Origin: Firmicutes bacterium UBA5301 | GTDB taxonomy: Bacteria; Bacillota; UBA5301 | Assembly (NCBI GenBank): GCA_002408345.1 | Contig: DHRX01000150.1 | Coordinates: forward strand, 1,833 to 10,271 | Direction of reading: 5' to 3' | Length of the DNA: 8,439 bases | Part shown: positions 6,949-8,439 of the stretch, one piece after another | Layout of the letters: every line of letters begins with the position of its first letter | Numbering within the stretch: the first letter of the stretch is position 1 | The notes under the pieces: model-generated | Database searches by the model: none | What the model was told of the DNA's origin: nothing | What the model saw: the letters and a program-made list of their open reading frames with translations, nothing else | Translations under genes and position numbers: made by a program

Positions 6949-8235
6949 GTGGGGGAGACGAAAAACAACGGATTTCGTTACGATGTAGGCGAACCACGTA
7001 AGAATCGGATCTATATAATGGATGTTACCAACCGTGATGGTGTACAAACTGCACGGATTAGCTTATCTAAGCTCCAGAAGACGATGCTCAATATCTACCT
7101 AAACCAGATGGGCATCCATCAGAGTGAAATGGGTTTCCCGGCTTTAGACCATGAAAAGAACTATATTGAAGCTAACTTGAGACTACAGGAGAAGGGGCTG
7201 TTACAGCCGTTAGTTCTTTCTGGTTGGTGTCGGGCCAAGAAAGAAGATGTGGAGTTAGCTCTGGAGAAAACCCGGTTGAAACATTTAAACCTGTCTATTT
7301 CGGTTTCCCAGATTATGACCCAAGGGAAGTTTAGCGGTCGCATGGATCGCTCTGATGTAATTAAGATGATGGTAGAGGCTGTTAAAACCGCCAAAGATAA
7401 AGGCGTGGAAATCGTCGGGGTTAACGCCGAGGATGCCTCCCGTACTGATGAACGTTATGATGAGGATTACCTCATTGAATTTGCTTTAGCGGCTAAAGAG
7501 GCTGGAGCCGACCGGATTAGGTACTGTGATACTTTAGGTTATGACCGGACCATATCGATCTATGATTCGGTTCACCGTTTGGCAAAAGCGGTGCAATTAC
7601 CTATTGAGTTACACTGCCATAACGATCTGGGTTATGCTGTGGCCAACTCCGTTGAAGGTGCGATGGGGGCCATTGATGCTGGTGTAGACGCCTATATTAA
7701 TACTACTGTTAACGGCATGGGTGAACGGGCCGGTAATGCTGATTTAGTTTCAGTTATCTTGGCGCTTACTAAATCCCGGGGCCTACGTCATGGTAGTAGT
7801 ATTTTAGACCCCAAGGTTGACCTGAAGATGGCCTGGAAAATATGTAACTATGTAGCTAACGCTTTTGGCCAGCCGATCCCCATTAACCAGGTTGGTGTCG
7901 GTGGCAATGCTTTTGCCCATGAGTCTGGTATTCACGCAGACGGGATGCTCAAGGACCGGAACAACTATGAACTTTACGGTCCGGAAGAGCTGGGTATTGG
8001 TGAAGTTGAAGTGCGCCGGATCGGCCGGGTAATTACTACCGGAGAGTACGGCGGTCTTAAAGGTCTGCTCCATGTTTTAGAGGAGTTAGGTATCGAATCT
8101 GTCGATGCCCGGAAGACCTTACACTTGGTCCAGTATGCTTGGCACCATAACCAAATGGAACTAACCGCCGACGAGATCTGGTTAATCGCTAACTATCCTG
8201 AGGAAGTTCGGCAGATTTTAACTGTCACACCCTAA
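6949..8235 (+). CDS. Homocitrate synthase / Re-citrate synthase family enzyme
   Basis: An acetyl-CoA-dependent 2-oxoacid condensing enzyme of the HMGL-like TIM-barrel superfamily (isopropylmalate, homocitrate, citramalate and Re-citrate synthases). From GTG 6949 it has 428 residues. Barrel motifs: metal-site segment DVTNRDGVQ (25-33, usually DTTLRDGEQ in LeuA and NifV), ELHCHND (H222, H224, D226) and the family signature NGMGERAGNADL (from N255). A C-terminal region follows with GNAFAHESGIHADGM (H324, H329). There is no room for a full LeuA leucine-binding regulatory domain. The next gene is an isocitrate/isopropylmalate dehydrogenase type. Re-citrate synthase of Clostridium kluyveri is known to belong to this family, and the NRDGVQ variant plus the dehydrogenase partner make citrate synthesis (acetyl-CoA + oxaloacetate) a serious candidate; homocitrate (from 2-oxoglutarate) is the alternative. 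Family sure, substrate not. An ATG at 6892 would add 19 basic, unconserved-looking residues overlapping the promoter. Confidence 0.88.
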   Translation: MGETKNNGFRYDVGEPRKNRIYIMDVTNRDGVQTARISLSKLQKTMLNIYLNQMGIHQSEMGFPALDHEKNYIEANLRLQEKGLLQPLVLSGWCRAKKEDVELALEKTRLKHLNLSISVSQIMTQGKFSGRMDRSDVIKMMVEAVKTAKDKGVEIVGVNAEDASRTDERYDEDYLIEFALAAKEAGADRIRYCDTLGYDRTISIYDSVHRLAKAVQLPIELHCHNDLGYAVANSVEGAMGAIDAGVDAYINTTVNGMGERAGNADLVSVILALTKSRGLRHGSSILDPKVDLKMAWKICNYVANAFGQPIPINQVGVGGNAFAHESGIHADGMLKDRNNYELYGPEELGIGEVEVRRIGRVITTGEYGGLKGLLHVLEELGIESVDARKTLHLVQYAWHHNQMELTADEIWLIANYPEEVRQILTVTP

Positions 8236-8249
8236 AAAAGTATTGTTTT

Positions 8250-8254
8250 GGAGG
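8250..8254 (+). promoter_or_regulatory. Ribosome binding site for the dehydrogenase gene
   Basis: GGAGG lies 6 bases before ATG 8261 in the 25-base gap after the synthase stop. It indicates cotranscription with strong independent initiation. Confidence 0.75.
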
Positions 8255-8260
8255 ATTTAG

Positions 8261-8439
8261 ATGACCATACAGTCTAAAACCGTAACGTTAATCCCCGGTG
8301 ATGGTATTGGGCCCGAGGTTACTAGGGCCACCCAAGCCGTTATTGATGCTTTAGATCTAGGAATCCAGTGGGAAGAAGCTCTGGCTGGTGTTACCGCTTT
8401 AGAGCAGTTTGGTACCCCGCTACCGCCAGAGACTTTAGC
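8261..8439 (+). CDS. Isocitrate/isopropylmalate dehydrogenase family protein (5' part)
   Basis: Only the first 59 codons are present; the gene runs off the window end. The N-terminus has the family hallmark TLIPGDGIGPEV (residues 9-20), the start of the fold shared by isocitrate, isopropylmalate, homoisocitrate and tartrate dehydrogenases. The stretch EEALAGVTALEQFGTPLPPETL resembles NAD-type isocitrate dehydrogenases (AG..A.E..GTPLP) more than LeuB, which usually has a GGAAID-like segment there, or homoisocitrate dehydrogenases. Catalytic residues and the cofactor-determining loop lie beyond the window. It probably performs oxidative decarboxylation of isocitrate (or homoisocitrate) made from the product of the upstream synthase; an aconitase-type gene would be needed between the two steps and is not seen here. 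Confidence 0.85.
   Translation, partial: MTIQSKTVTLIPGDGIGPEVTRATQAVIDALDLGIQWEEALAGVTALEQFGTPLPPETL

Overview
The window reads as ordinary bacterial chromosome, most likely from an anaerobic Firmicute (Clostridia or a neighbouring class). The grounds are the CBS-domain family II pyrophosphatase, a short SipS-like signal peptidase, strong GGAGG-type ribosome binding sites, a full GatCAB amidotransferase, and a homocitrate-synthase-like enzyme next to an isocitrate dehydrogenase-type gene. This placement is inferred from gene types, not from a database search. All genes lie on the plus strand and base composition looks even, with no mobile element, CRISPR array, tRNA or rRNA visible.

Positions 1-6793 form one tightly packed transcription unit: the 3' part of a CBS-PPase gene (it starts before the window), lepB, ligA, gatC, gatA and gatB. 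Junctions are a TAATG overlap (PPase/lepB), a 15-base gap (lepB/ligA), an ATGA overlap (ligA/gatC), a 13-base gap holding a strong ribosome binding site (gatC/gatA) and another ATGA overlap (gatA/gatB). The products are housekeeping proteins: pyrophosphate removal, signal peptide cleavage, DNA nick sealing and transamidation of mischarged Glu-tRNA(Gln)/Asp-tRNA(Asn).

The 155 bases from 6794 to 6948 separate two transcription units. They hold a long, nearly continuous hairpin (6811-6856) and then a strong sigma-A-type promoter (TTGACA, 17-base spacer, TAGTAT, 6873-6901). A short leader with a very good ribosome binding site leads to a GTG start at 6949.

From 6949 to the end is a second unit: a homocitrate/isopropylmalate/Re-citrate synthase family enzyme followed by the first 59 codons of an isocitrate/isopropylmalate dehydrogenase family gene. 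The pair suggests a route to 2-oxoglutarate through a Re-type citrate synthase, or a homocitrate pathway. This is the most interesting biology here. I did not find a convincing new system; the best second-look items are the true identity of the synthase, its start codon, and the intergenic hairpin.
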